This document shows, in pieces, positions 33,700-45,130 of a stretch of DNA of 64,000 nt. Source of the DNA: Malania oleifera (lineage: Eukaryota > Streptophyta > Magnoliopsida > Santalales > Ximeniaceae). Location of the stretch: assembly GCF_029873635.1 (NCBI RefSeq), contig NC_080423.1:101804991-101868990 (forward strand), given 5' to 3'. The notes below the pieces were generated by a model. That model searched no databases, was not told the origin of the DNA, and saw only the letters and a list, made by a program, of their open reading frames with translations. Numbering within the stretch: the first letter of the stretch is position 1; the number at the start of each line of letters is the position of its first letter. Position numbers and translations under genes: made by a program.

Positions 33700-35050
33700 T
33701 CAATAGAAAAATGTAGTCAGGATGTGTCTTGCCAAATCCTTTTGTAGTGTTGACCGACTAAATGTACATTTTAAGACAATAATGATTGGTGGTGTTTACA
33801 ACTTTTGAAATACATTTTTTAATAAAAAAATTACTATATATGTATAACATCTACAAATTTTTTGGAATATATATATGCATATGAAACAAATCTATATGAA
33901 TGGGCACATATTGAATGGGAATGAAATTGTCTATCTATCAAGAAAAAAAAAAAACAAAAACAAAATCACACTTTTGTTTTTTCTTTATATGCACATGTTT
34001 ATAGCATGTAATTAATTGTGAGTGATGTCAATTTTTGACATATGTGGTATACAATTTGTCATAAAAAAAATTGTGGCCTTAAGAAAAAGAGACTTAAATG
34101 CATAATTTTATTTGACCATAGTAATTGGTTTTTTGATCAAATGGTAGAACTTTATTCATGGATGACATTGTGGTCAAAAGTCACAATAGAATTTCTAATT
34201 TATCCGTTCTACAAGTATTAATACCACTTTTTTTTTTTTTTCTTATTATCAATAACACTCCTACGCTTCTTACTTGGTGCATAAAATCAAAACTAGCAAT
34301 GAAAAAATGTTAATACTCTCGATCAACAGTTACCTAATAGTAAATGTGACTTCTAAAGCTATTTCCTCATACATTTTGAGTTTGATTTATTAGGAAATCA
34401 AATTGCATTTAAGTGGATGACCATCATAAGGACTGTAAATAGGGGAAAATAATTAGCTGGCTACGCTAGAAGATACCTGCAGTTTATGTATATATATAGA
34501 ATTCTAAGGATGAAAATGCAAACAAATTTATAAATACAATGATAAACACAAATATGTTGAATTATGAGTATGAAAATGAAAAATTTTATAAATATGATGA
34601 TATTTTCCCTAACATTGTAATTATTTTCCCCTTAATGTTGTATCTAACTTATGCAAGCTATGGCAAGAAATTTAATATGCAGCGTAACGTGTATACATAA
34701 ATACTAATTTGAATTTAGTCTTAACATACATGTGATTACTTTTTTACCTAGAAAAGAAAATCACAGAATTAATAGACTGAATTATTCAAAAAATATTTAA
34801 AAGTAGGCTTGTAAATTGCTAAATTTTGAAGTTGACTTCAAAAAGATTAAGAGTCAATTCAAATGTGGAATGTTCAAAATCAAGTTCAAGTTATATTTGT
34901 ACCTAATTTAAAATTAGTTAGGTAAAGATTACAAGTTAAGCTTAAATTAATGAGTAACAAATTTCTGAACAATAGAAAGAGAAGCTCTGATCGTTGAATA
35001 TTAAACTTGAGCTGCAGTGGTAACCACCTCCACCAACCCCAGCCTACTTC
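33700..35050. other. Non-coding upstream region of the right-arm PMEI
   Basis: No gene seen. Mirrors 15950-17360 and resembles, more loosely, 53670-55130 upstream of the PMEI at 53.2 kb (for example AGGATGTGTC.TGCCAA near 33719 and 53684, and CAAGAAATTTAA near 34662 and 55023). It marks the old tandem duplication unit. Confidence 0.6.
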
Positions 35051-35099
35051 TTTGAATTAATTTTCACCTACCATCCCATCCTTCAATATATGTATAGAG

Positions 35100-35100
<1 letters not shown>

Positions 35101-35133
<33 letters not shown>
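35101..35133. repeat. TG microsatellite
   Basis: Pure TG run of about 33 bases just outside the right edge of the inverted duplication. Confidence 0.9.
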
Positions 35134-35134
<1 letters not shown>

Positions 35135-35136
<2 letters not shown>

Positions 35137-36569
35137 GTATGTGGTGTAGAAGAGGAAGAATAACAAGTGGGAGAAATTCTGTATTTTGTGAGTTCTCTGT
35201 ATTTTTTTTAGATTATTATTAAAATTGAAGGGTGTTTTGTGTGCAATTGAGTATTTCCTCACTGAGTTCAATCACAACTAGTGATTGAGTGAGTCCCCTC
35301 CACCCATAAATGATATCACAGAGCCAAGGTTTGCTGAAATTTGCCAAATATCGAAGGGTGTTTTGTGTGCAATTGAGTATTTCCTCACTGAGTTCAATCA
35401 CAACCAGTGATTGAATGAGTCCCCTCCACCCAGAAATTTTTCCAGATTTGAATTTGCTTGAAATCAATTTTTGAGCATACCAGTGCGTGGAACACGTCGA
35501 GATGAGTCCATAGGTGAAAATGCATCTCAAACGGAGTCCGAATGCCTTCCCACGCGCTCACACGTGCCACCAGCTGTTACTGCGTCATTGAGACGCACTA
35601 CATGTGCCGGCATGAGTGTTGACTGGCAACGTCACGTGCCTAATGCGTTGATACATGCCTTTTTCTACCAAGTGACATGACCCGACCTAGAAACCTGCAA
35701 CCCGATTCCCGACCTAGCCCAGAAACCAGCAACCCGAACCAAAGACTCTCGAGCACAACCCGACCTAGAGACTGACCCGCGTCCAGATCCATGGATTATC
35801 ACGACACGCGGCTCGCCTAGAAGTCACCACATGTTCCAACAGTGCTGACTGGCGCTGTTAATCTGCGGTTAAGTGAAATCGGCCTAGCCAAATCGTTCTA
35901 GAACAATTTTTCAGCCGGTTCAGTGTTATTTAAATCGGTTCTTTGCTTCCCAAAATCGGTTCCTAAAGGTTTTTGACCTTTTGAACACACTGGTTGCATT
36001 AGATTTGCCAAAATCAATCCCCAACATTATATTTTGATATATATCAAACTTGATGGCGAACGATACTACAAAAATAGTCATTCTAAAGCTGACAAAGGGC
36101 AACTACGACAACTGGTGCATTAAAATGAGAGCCCAACTAGGTGCTCAGGATGTCATAGACATCATTGAAGATGGGTACGAAGAAGTCCCATCAAAAGAAG
36201 TTGAAGCATCTGCGTCTGATGTGAGTGCAAAGCCAAGTCCATAATCTACCAAGGCCTTGATAAGGCCATCTTCGAAATCATAGCTTCTGCCAAGACATCC
36301 CAAGAAGTCTGGAATACTCTCCACCGAACATACAAAGGAGCCAAAAAAAGTAAAGAGCATTCGCTTCCAAACTCTATGAGGTGAATATGAATCCTTGCAA
36401 ATGAAGTTGTCTGAGTCCATTGCCCAGTACTATACTTAGGTAATGGTTGTCTCGAACTAGTTGAGGAGAAATGGAGAGAATCTTATAGACATGATATGTG
36501 AGAAAATTTTGCGATCTTTGGATCCAAAATTTGACTACATAGCCGTTACACTAGAAGAAAAGAAAGATC
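35135..36569 (+). mobile_element. Fossil Ty1/copia 5' part: leader and gag remnant
   Basis: A gag-type reading begins at about 36050 (ILKLTKGNYDNWCIKMRAQL, GAQDVIDIIEDGYEEVPSKE) and continues in pieces to NLIDMICEKILRSLDPKFDY near 36480-36540. These match the DUF4219/UBN2 gag of plant copia elements. A primer-site-like ATATCACAGAGCCA lies near 35309-35322 and a long GC-richer leader follows. LTR limits are unclear. Broken, with several breaks, and cut at 36569 by the next element. Confidence 0.7.
35227..35440. repeat. Tandem duplication, period 126
   Basis: GAAGGGTGTTTTGTGTGCAA starts at 35227 and again at 35353. About 85 bases of each unit, to CCCCTCCACCC, are nearly identical. It lies in the untranslated leader of the copia remnant. 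Confidence 0.85.
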
Positions 36570-37396
36570 TATAGACCTGAACTCGAACCTGGAAAATAAA
36601 AGAAAATATTTTTTAAAAAATAAATAAATAAATAAATAAATAAAAATAAAGGAAAATAAAAGAAAAGGAAGGAGTTGGGTTTGGCAGGGTCAAAACCGTC
36701 GACGGTTTCAGAAAGCTGGAGAAAAACCATTGTCGGTTTTGGGTCAACAGGGCGAGTCAACCATAAAATCGTAGACGGTTTTGTGGATACAGGAAAAACC
36801 ATCGACAATTTTCTCCTGGGCTGCCCACCTATAAATAGAAGTGAGTTCATTTTTTTTTTTTGAAATTTCAAAATATTCTCTTTTTGGGCTCTGCTAGGGT
36901 TTTGATTTTTTTTTTTTTCACTAAAAGGCTCCTACAGGTTCTCTCTTATTCTCGGATTACTCTCTCTTTTCTCGGCGCATAGGATCTTGAGTTTCTACCG
37001 GTTCAAAAAGCTAGGGTTTCGATTTTTCTATCAATTTCGGTTTCTTTTTCAGAAACATTCAAGGGGATTAAGTTAAGTCAACATTTTAATGAGTTTGAAC
37101 CGATTGGAATGTATTTTGGGTATGTATATTTATGTTTTCAGTTGTTACTTCAAAAACTGACCATTCAAAATGGGCTTTTTCAAACCTAGGATATACGATA
37201 TGATATTTTGAGTAAAAATGAACGGTGGGAAGCTTGATTTTATCTTCTAAACCGAATATACTATGTTTTCTTAGTTGCCTACGGGCTATGTTCAAATATT
37301 GAAATTTTTGTGGCACGTGAATGATATGTAGGTATTATTTTATAACCGAATTTGGGAATGTTTGTGAAATATTGGAATTGTTTGTGAAAATACAGG

Positions 37397-37550
37397 GATT
37401 TGATATAACGACTGTGAGACGAGTATTATATCACGGCTGAGGGCTGAGATTTGATATAGCGGTTGTGAGCCGAGTTGTATATGACAGTCGAGGGCTGGGA
37501 TTTGATATAGCAGCTGTGAGTAGAGATTTATATGACGACCGAGGGCCGAG
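37397..37550. repeat. Three 51-base tandem units in the LTR
   Basis: Units start GATTTGATATA at 37397, 37448 and 37499 and contain GTGAG.CGAG and CGA(G)GGC(C/T)GAG phrases. Same relative place as the 27-base and 29-base arrays of other LTRs in the window. Confidence 0.8.
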
Positions 37551-38291
37551 ATTTTATAATAAGACAGGTTTTATACGAAATGAGTTTGAAATACAGTTTT
37601 ATTACTTAAATTGCATGATATGCTTTAGGAACCCTGAGGACCAATTATGTTATGAGCATGGTACCGTTGCTAGAGATTCAATATTTGGTCTTGTGCGCCC
37701 ACACTGTTCTTGATAGAAGTGTAGGGTGGTCTCAGCCAATTAGCCTTAGTAGAGGGTGTACCTCCCTTGGAAGTCTGGACCAGGAAGTGGTAAGACAATT
37801 GGACCCTCAAGCAAGTTGTGGATGCCTGCAGGTGTATTAGCAGATGTATGATTTGTCTTTGTTTGGGTTGATCACCTTAGGCTTAGTCCAGCCTTCGGGC
37901 CGCACAACCCATACCATGGTGGAAGTAAATGGTGCTTAGTCTCGGGGAGTGTCTTTTATGCATATATGTAGAATTATGTAAATGATGTTACTTATTTACT
38001 GATCTGTTTATATTATGGAAACGAGACAAGTATTTTCAACTGTGAAAAGTGAGTACAATGTAAAATAGATATTTTCGGTTAAATGAAGGATAAATGTTTT
38101 TTGTAAACACTAAATGCATGCAGACCACACACTGATGTTAACTTAATCTTCCTTACTGAGAAGTGTCTTTTCCCAATATACAAATCATCTTTTGAGAAAA
38201 TACCAGGGATCGTGCTTAGCAGAATAAGGGGGTGGAAGTTAGAATAGTCTCTTTTGCGAATATCTGTATGAACTCAGGTGTATGTAAGTTA

Positions 38292-40529
38292 TGTTGGCCT
38301 TACAAGGATTAACATCTTGTTTTGATGCTAACAAACAAGAGGAACTTAACATATTTGGTTAAACGATGATATTTCAGGACTCAAGCATGTGATTATAAGG
38401 TCAAGTGCTCACAAGGATCATTAAAAACTTATACCCCAAAGAAAGATGATCAAATGAAGTTTAAAGAATATTAAAGCATGGATTCAAAGATGATCTAATA
38501 AAGCTTGAAGATCATGAGAGCATGAATATTAAAGAGAACTTGCTAAAAGCTTAAAGTGTATTGAAGCTTGAAGACAAGATGGAGCCAAAGAAAGACAAGC
38601 ATGAAGACTTAAGTGCTTAGAAAGTCAAAGTCTTAAGAAGTCTTTATATAAGTATTTCAAACAATTTCAATATGGATACATGAAACTCTTAAGTTAATTT
38701 TTTAGACCTAGATACCTTTAAAAATACTTGGAAAATATTTTTACAAGGTCAAAAATTATTTCAAAAGGTTAAAAATAATTTGGGAATGAAAAGTACCAAA
38801 AATAGGATTTTCCAAATGTTGTTATTTTTTCTATATCCATATTGATGTGCATTTTTATCTATCAAAACCTCCTTATTTTGAAAAGTATTCAACATGAAAG
38901 TTGTGTTATTTTTTCTTAGCTTTCTATTGATACCAATAACGTATGATTTGGAGTTATATAGAAATATATATGGCCAAAATACTAAAGTGGGGTTGAAACT
39001 GTCAGCAAACTAAAGTTTTTATCTGCCCAGAAAACTGAAGTGTAACTTCAGTCTACTGAAGGATTTCTTCAGAAGACTGAAGAATTAGTTCAGTCTACTA
39101 AAGAATTTTCTAGAGAAATCCTAAAGAGGCAGTAGCACCTCAGAAGATTGAACTTCACGCTAGTCTTCTGACCCTATTTCTAGACTAAATTTTTCAATGT
39201 TTTAAAGTACTTAAGAAGACTGAACCCGACACTTCAGTCTTCTGAACACTATTAACGGACATATTTTTTTAAAAGTTTTTAAATTCAAATTTTTATTTTT
39301 TATGTTCCAAACTTTTTATAAACTTGGGAAACGCTCCAAGTCACTTCGAGAATACGAAATAGACTTGATTTCTCATCTATAAATAACCTCCCCAGGCTAA
39401 GGATTAATCACACCAAGAAAATATAGCAATCAAGATTTCTTAGTCTCAAATCTCCCAATTCTCTCAAAGCTCTCTTGTGCAATCAAAATCTAGATTTCAC
39501 TATTGAGATTTTGCTAATTTAAAGGTCATGGTTCTTGTGTTCTTAACTGAGTTTTACAACTAAGAAAGAACCCAGGTAATATCTTCTTGAGCTTCATCTT
39601 TCCATATTGTGATTTTGATTGAAGTATATAGTTTTAAATTGTACTAATCATCTCTATTGTGAGAGTGTCCTTGCACACCATATTGCTTCTTTTTTCTTGT
39701 AGTTCTTTGACGATTCCAGGTTGTTAGATCGTTGTGCCCAGCGTGGGGTATCGCTTGGAGAGGTGTAGCTTTAGCCTATTAAAGGAGTGACCAAGCGTGG
39801 GGTATCACTTGGAGAGGCGCTTCTCTAGCCTATTGAAGGAGCGTGTAAGGTTTACTCTGCCCGTAAAGGAGTGGTAATAGTGAAATCCTTAGGTGGTTTG
39901 CCTAAGGTGAGGATGTAGGCTCGGGATAAGCCAAACCTAGTAAAAACTTGGTCTCGCTCTTCTTTCCCTAACTCTTTAATTTTCTGCATACTTATTAACT
40001 GCGTGGATGATTTAAATTTCATGATCATAAATACTATGTGGATTAGATATTAAATAAACTAAAGATTAATTTGTTTTTGGGACTTTCGGAAACTGTAAAG
40101 GAGTACGTTGATTGTTTAACACCCAGAGACTCTTTAACTAAAAGTTTATTTAAAGTCTAAGCTTTTGGAAAGAGTGTTGGATTTTATATTGCACTCATAT
40201 TGAGAAAGCAAATCCATTAATACAAGGCATTTTATTAGCAAGCATACATTTTCAATCTTTACCTTGAGTGCTAAATCTTGCAAAGCATTCATATTCAAAA
40301 ACTTCCATTGAATCAATTTTGACAGTGTTGCAGTTCATACATTAACTTGTGCTTGGTAAATTGATTGGTTGATTAAGTTTTGTTTAATTGTATGGTTGTG
40401 GATTGAATAAAGAACTAAGTTTTTGTGTGATTGCTGAATCAACAAGAAGTTAAGAATTCATTGAAAGAATAAAAAGGAAATTTTAATAACCCAATTCACC
40501 CCCCTCTTGGGACTACACCTCAACTTTAA
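38292..40529 (+). mobile_element. Solo LTR, copia (Sirevirus-like)
   Basis: 2238 bases from TGTTGGCCTTACAAGG to CACCTCAACTTTAA, with AGTTA at 38287-38291 and 40530-40534. The length, the TGTTGGCCTT start, the CTTGGGACTACACCT-type end and a cluster of TTCAGTC/GACTGAA palindrome pieces (about 39010-39245) fit Sirevirus LTRs. No internal region. It sits inside the LTR 36570-40776. Confidence 0.75.
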
Positions 40530-40779
40530 AGTTATGTTGTAAGTCATTGGACTTGTATTATGGTTGTATGGACTGAGCTAGTTGTCCTTTTTCGGTCGGG
40601 TTGTAATATGGATGTTTGAAAACCTTTATGTATAAAGGAAATTTAGAACTCTAGTAATGTATGTTTAGAGAATGTTTCATTATTTTCGTTGCATTTATTT
40701 ATGATGATGTGGTATTAGGTACTTAGACGTCACTAAAGTAGCACCCCATGCCCATGTGGCGGGTCGGGGTGTTACAAGC

Positions 40780-41115
40780 TCTTTAGGCGAAATTTCTGCC
40801 AAGCAGCTCTTGCTAAGGCATTTTTCCTGTCGAGCAGCTCTTTGTAAGGGATTCTACCGAGCTCCTCTTCATAGGTATTCTTATCGAGCTGCTCTTCGTG
40901 GGCATTCTTGTCGAGCTGCTCTTCATGGGCATTCTTGCCTTGCTGCTCTTCATGGGCATTCTTGCTGAGCTGCTCTTCATGGCCATTCTTTCCGAATTGC
41001 CCTTAGTGGGGCATTCTCGCGGACCTGCCCTTCGTGGGACATTCTTGTCGACATGCCCTTCGTGGGGCTTTCTTACCAAGCAGCCTTTCGTGGGCCCTTC
41101 GTGGGGAATTCTTGC
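40780..41115. repeat. 27-base tandem array
   Basis: Clear units of GAGCTGCTCTTCATGGGCAT plus TCTTG at about 40883-40990, with degenerate ones on both sides. The frames across it (RMPMKSS repeats) are artefacts. Confidence 0.8.
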
Positions 41116-41117
41116 AG

Positions 41118-41430
41118 AACAACTCTTTTGGCCTCACGAGTGTTGCTCGTAAATTGGGCTGATTTTGTCTAATAAGTTATGCTCATTTGTTGGGCAGTCT
41201 TCCAGCCTCACGAGCGCTACTTGTCAGTTGGTCTGATTTTGCCTAATGAGTTGTGCTCATTTGTTGGGCAGTCTTTTGAGCTCACAAGCGTTGCTCGTCA
41301 GTTGGGTCGATTTTGCCTAATGAGCTGTGCTCTTTTGTTGGACAGTCTTCTAGTCTCACGAGCATTGCTCGTCAATTGGACAGATTTTCTTTTACCTAAT
41401 GAGTTGTGCTAATCTTTTGGGCTGAAAACA
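41118..41430. repeat. About 75-base tandem array, four units
   Basis: Units run from CTCACGAG.GTTGCTCGT through TTTTGCCTAATGAGTTGTGC to TTGTTGGGCAGTCTTC. It directly follows the 27-base array and precedes a PPR fragment. Such arrays are common in the 3' non-coding part of plant Ty3/Tat elements, which may be their source here. Confidence 0.75.
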
Positions 41431-41433
41431 AGT

Positions 41434-41571
41434 AGCGTGACAGAGAATGCACTTATAGATATGTACGTAAAGTTTGATAATTTAATAGAGGCACACAAAA
41501 TGTTTGAAGATATGACTGACAAAGATGCAATTTCATGAAACAATCTCCCTTCTGGGCATGTTAGATTAGGT
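41434..41571 (+). pseudogene. PPR-repeat gene fragment
   Basis: Reads SVTENALIDMYVKFDNLIEA then HKMFEDMTDKDAIS, a stop, NNLPSGHV. NALIDMY.K......A.KMF..M...D..SWN.LISG is the signature of plant PLS-class pentatricopeptide proteins, which bind organelle RNA. Only one to two repeats are present, and the tryptophan of SWN is TGA. No PPR text was seen to either side. It is a stray exon piece between tandem repeats and a Ty3 gag, perhaps carried by the element. Confidence 0.7.
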
Positions 41572-41620
41572 CAGAGGCCCCTAGGGTATTGGTTCGCGAT
41601 ACGTTTAGGGGAGTGTAGGA

Positions 41621-42725
41621 CTATAACTTACTTGTATGTCCTAACCCCCTAGGGTTGCTCTGCAGCTTGCTACTCTCTTGCTTCTTCCCTGTTTTGGAGG
41701 CCTCCCCCGTATCCCTTAAGCTCTTTCTTTTCAAATCAACTTGGTCTCTCCTTGTGTCCATTACTTCTTCTAAATTGATATACTTATGTGCCTGTGCCAT
41801 TAGTTCCCCCATGTCGTCTAGAGGCCTTTTCCCGAAGGAGTACAAGAAGTCCCTAAGTTGGAGGGTCGTGGTTAGGGCTACCAATACTACCCCATAATCC
41901 AAGTTGCAAATCTCCAAGGTAAAAGTGACAAAGCAATGTATGGATTTTTTTCAACGTTTCCCTTTCTCCTTGGATTAGATTCAACATATGAGCTAAGGTC
42001 TTTACCATTTTGCGGTGGCTGATGAAGTGTCCAACAAATTGTTGTTCCATCTCAGAGAAGGATTTAATGGATATGGGTTTCAAGGTTTGGTACCATGCCC
42101 TGGCATTCCCTTTAAGGGTGGCGGCAAATGCACGACACATAATATCATCTGGTGCGCCTTGCAGTTGTATTAACACCTTAGAGGTATCCAGGTGATCAAC
42201 CAGGTCGGTCGAGCATTCATACCTTTCTAAGGTAGGCATTTTGAACTTGCTGGGCAGCGGGACCTCCATCACTTCTTTGGTGAATGGTGGATCCGACAAC
42301 TTTAACGAAGTCTCTCCATAAGAGGGGTTGGCTCGACCCTCTTTCATAATTTTTTTCTATTTTATCTATCTTTTTTATTCTCTTCTGTAACTCATTTGAT
42401 CATTGCTCATTGACTCATATGATGTTCACGTCCTCCACCTTCTTTGCGGGGTTAGTTTTTCCATTGCTCTCCTTTGGGACTTCCGTTTCTCCTATGCGTC
42501 AGGATCAGCTAGCTACTGGTGGGAGGCAGGTTCTCCATGACTCTTTTGCTGTAAGAGCATGTTGAACATGTCCTCCATCTACTTCTGGGAGGCTTCCATT
42601 CTCCTTTGTAAGATAAGGAATTTCTCCCTTGTCACTCCCGACTGGTCTCTGGGTGTGGAGTGAATGGAATGAGGTAATTGATCACCCGCACAAGGCTCTG
42701 AATGTGAGTTGGTGGTTGTTGTCAT
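41621..42725 (-). mobile_element. Ty3 gag remnant
   Basis: From an ATG at 42725 (MTTTTNSHSEPC) through VPLPSKFKMPTLERYE, DPLVDHL-like and GNARAWYQTLKPISIKSFSE to LMAQAHKYINLEEVMDTRRD. This is the retrotransposon gag (PF03732-type) domain of Athila/Tat-like Ty3 elements. Broken, with several breaks; no protease, RT or integrase was recognised below 41600. Confidence 0.75.
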
Positions 42726-42779
42726 GTTTCAAGGATCAAAGATTCGAGGTAAGAGAAAAAAACCTCTCAGAACTGTTCC

Positions 42780-42795
42780 CACATACAGTGCCAAC
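42780..42795 (-). other. Probable primer-binding site of the Ty3 remnant
   Basis: Minus strand reads GTTGGCACTGTATGTG directly after the LTR end at 42796. TTGGC.C.GT is a usual start of non-methionine primer sites in Tat-type elements. The tRNA was not identified. Confidence 0.5.
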
Positions 42796-43390
42796 TGTTG
42801 CGGGATAAAATGTTGAAGAACCTCCGGTGGACCTTCCGATCTTGATCCCCTGAAAAGGACAAAAAAAAAGAAGCAAGGCTTGGCGGACCCAGGGTGTACT
42901 CTGGGAGATCACTTCGATGCCTAAGTCAGGGATTGACTTTGAGAGGTATGAAGCAATGGTAAAGTGTGGTTATGAATGAGATACCTTTGCCTCCCCTTTG
43001 GACCCCTATTTATAATGATGGAGTTTGACCTTGAGGTGATGTAGAGACCTGAACCCATAAATAAGGAAAATAAATAAGAAACGGGTAAAAAAGGGTATTA
43101 CAGCTGGGGTCGTCAACGAAGGTAGTATGTTCTTCAACGAAGTCCCTTCAGTGCTTCGTCGACAAAATTCAGAGCGTTGTCGACGAAAGAATATTGAGCG
43201 AGCCAAAAAAAATATCCGGATGGGGTTTGTCAACAAAGGTATGGCTTTGTCCACGAATTGAGTGGTTGGCTTGTCGACGAGTTTGACTCGGTTAAAGACC
43301 CTATAAATATCCTTTTTAGTTGCTTAAGGGTTAAGAAAACCCAAAAGAGCTCTCTCTCTCTCTCTCTCTCTCACTCTTTAGAACCACCGA

Positions 43391-43427
<37 letters not shown>

Positions 43428-43958
43428 GAATCTTCATCGTTCGTCGTATGTTTCTACAATCGGAGGTTCCTACGTAAATCAGGGGAGGAAACTCTACAGT
43501 TATAGCAGATCAGATCATCGTTTTGAAGATTTTTGGGTTTTTCCTAAAAATTTATGTAAGGATCTGATTTTGTTTTCGATTAGGTAGTTATATAGTAGTC
43601 GAGATTATAATAAAGTAATGTTTTGTGGTTTTTAGATTTCGAGGATCCCGGGTCATTGTTTTAGACCAGTTCGTACGTGTTTCTATTTTCGGGTTTAAGG
43701 TAAGGAGAATTTGTTTACATCAGTCTTTTTGTAAAACTAAATCACTAAAAAGTTAGGTTATGTTGATATGTATGATATGATTGCTTATTTGCTAAATTTC
43801 ACTGGGTAAAAATGTCGGTTTTATGATTTTACGATTTTGGGTAAAAATAAGGGTTTTGACGTATTGTAGTAACCCGAAAAAAAAAATATAATAATAATAA
43901 AATAATAAAATAAAATTAATTAATTAAATTAATAAATAAAATAAACAGTATGATAAGG

Positions 43959-43999
<41 letters not shown>

Positions 44000-44000
44000 T

Positions 44001-44042
<42 letters not shown>

Positions 44043-44078
44043 AAAAGGTATGAAAGCTTCTTTACTTTACTTTAGGTT

Positions 44079-44130
<52 letters not shown>

Positions 44131-44379
44131 AAATTAGCAAGCTTCTTTAAGAAGCTTTGAAAGGAAATCCAATTTTTGGATTTGTTGCCCGTGTCTCTCT
44201 TCTCTCTCACTTTCTCTCTCTCTCTCTCCTACAACTCTCTCTCTCTCTCTTCGATTTCGGGTTAGTTTTACGCCGGATCGACAAATCGAAACCACCACAA
44301 CGCTCCTGGCGAAATTCTCTACAAGTTTGCCGGAACGGATCGTCAGGAAAACGAAATTGGATTTCATCCCAAATCCAAG

Positions 44380-44640
44380 GTAAGACTTTATATTCAATAT
44401 TTGGATTTTTGACAGTTGAAGAAAGTGATATACGCGTAAAAATACTGAACTTTAATACTGGAAATTTTCAGTTCCAGGGTGTTGATTGGGAACGTGGGAA
44501 ATCATCCCTAAGTTGAGGTAAGACTTTTTAAAGTCGAATTTGACTTAGTGGTAGTTATAGAAAATGTTGTACGTACGAAAATACTGAACTTTAATTCTGC
44601 GAGTTTTCATTTTCAGGGTGTTGAGTTGAGAACCTTGTGG
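44380..44640 (+). repeat. Duplicated splice-site-like unit in the LTR
   Basis: AGGTAAGACTTT (GT at 44380 and 44518), then AAAATACTGAACTTTAAT, then a pyrimidine-rich CAG|GGTGTTGA (44477 and 44616). The two units are about 138 bases apart. It looks like one intron-like segment with its acceptor copied in tandem. Splicing is inferred only. Confidence 0.6.
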
Positions 44641-44950
44641 GTACGGGGGAGATTTTCTTAGGGGCTTTTCAGGAATCAGGTAAGGGGATAAACTAAGCTA
44701 GTTTTGTTTAAGAAAATGCATGTATACATATATGTAGCATCTGGTTTTAGGAAAAAATAAATATATTTATATATATGATTTATATTTGGAAAATACTGTT
44801 TAAATGATGATATGTTGAATACGAGGAAAATTTGTTTAGTGTGGCATGAGTATAAAAATGTTTTGTACTGTTTTTTTTGGAATGGGGATGATATGGATTT
44901 CTATGATGGAAAACCGGCGTACGAGCCGAGATATTTTTATATGTATATGT

Positions 44951-45130
44951 GATTTGCCGGCGTATGGGCCGTGCTATGTGGATGAGATTTGCCAGCGTAT
45001 GGGCTGTGCTATGTGATTTGCCAGCATACGGGCTGTGCTATGTGATTGCCGGCGTATGGGCCGTGCTATGTGGATTGCCAGCGTACGGGCTGTGCTATGT
45101 GATTTGCCGGCGTACGGGCCGTGCTATATT
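44951..45130. repeat. 27- to 36-base minisatellite in the LTR
   Basis: Six units of GATTTGCCGGCGTATGGGCC plus GTGCTATGT with alternating C/T and A/G changes. The frame reading AVLCDLPAYGLCY is an artefact of it. Confidence 0.85.

Larger units (their letters stand above)
25246..35050 (-). repeat. Right arm of the giant inverted duplication
   Basis: Reverse complement of 15950-25171. Right-only features are the exon-like segment at about 25333-25415, a solo LTR (27931-30827), a SINE (33469-33680) and a 0.57-kb segment (about 31895-32470). PMEI here is on the minus strand like the two further copies at 50 and 53 kb, and the loop exon belongs to the CDC20-type gene of this arm. Both points suggest this is the ancestral arm. 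Confidence 0.9.
36570..40776 (+). mobile_element. Solo LTR (Ty3-like) holding a Sirevirus-like LTR
   Basis: Starts near 36570 (ATAGACCTGAACTCG, compare TGTAGAGACCTGAACCC at 43040) and ends in GGTCGGGGTGTTACA at 40776. Flanks AGATC and AGCTC match in four of five bases. Inside are AACCGTCGACGGTT-like palindromes upstream of CTATAAATAG (near 36831), a 51-base triple repeat, the shared box CTTACTGAGAAGTGTCTTTT near 38153, and the nested LTR 38292-40529. Confidence 0.7.

Noticed and set aside
15950-35050. Inverted duplication as a pure sequencing fold-back artefact
   Set aside because: Arms differ by scattered bases and by four independent insertions with target duplications. A haplotype join is still not excluded.
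40756-41152. Frames rich in HSCRAAL or RMPMKSS repeats
   Set aside because: Translation of the 27-base tandem array.
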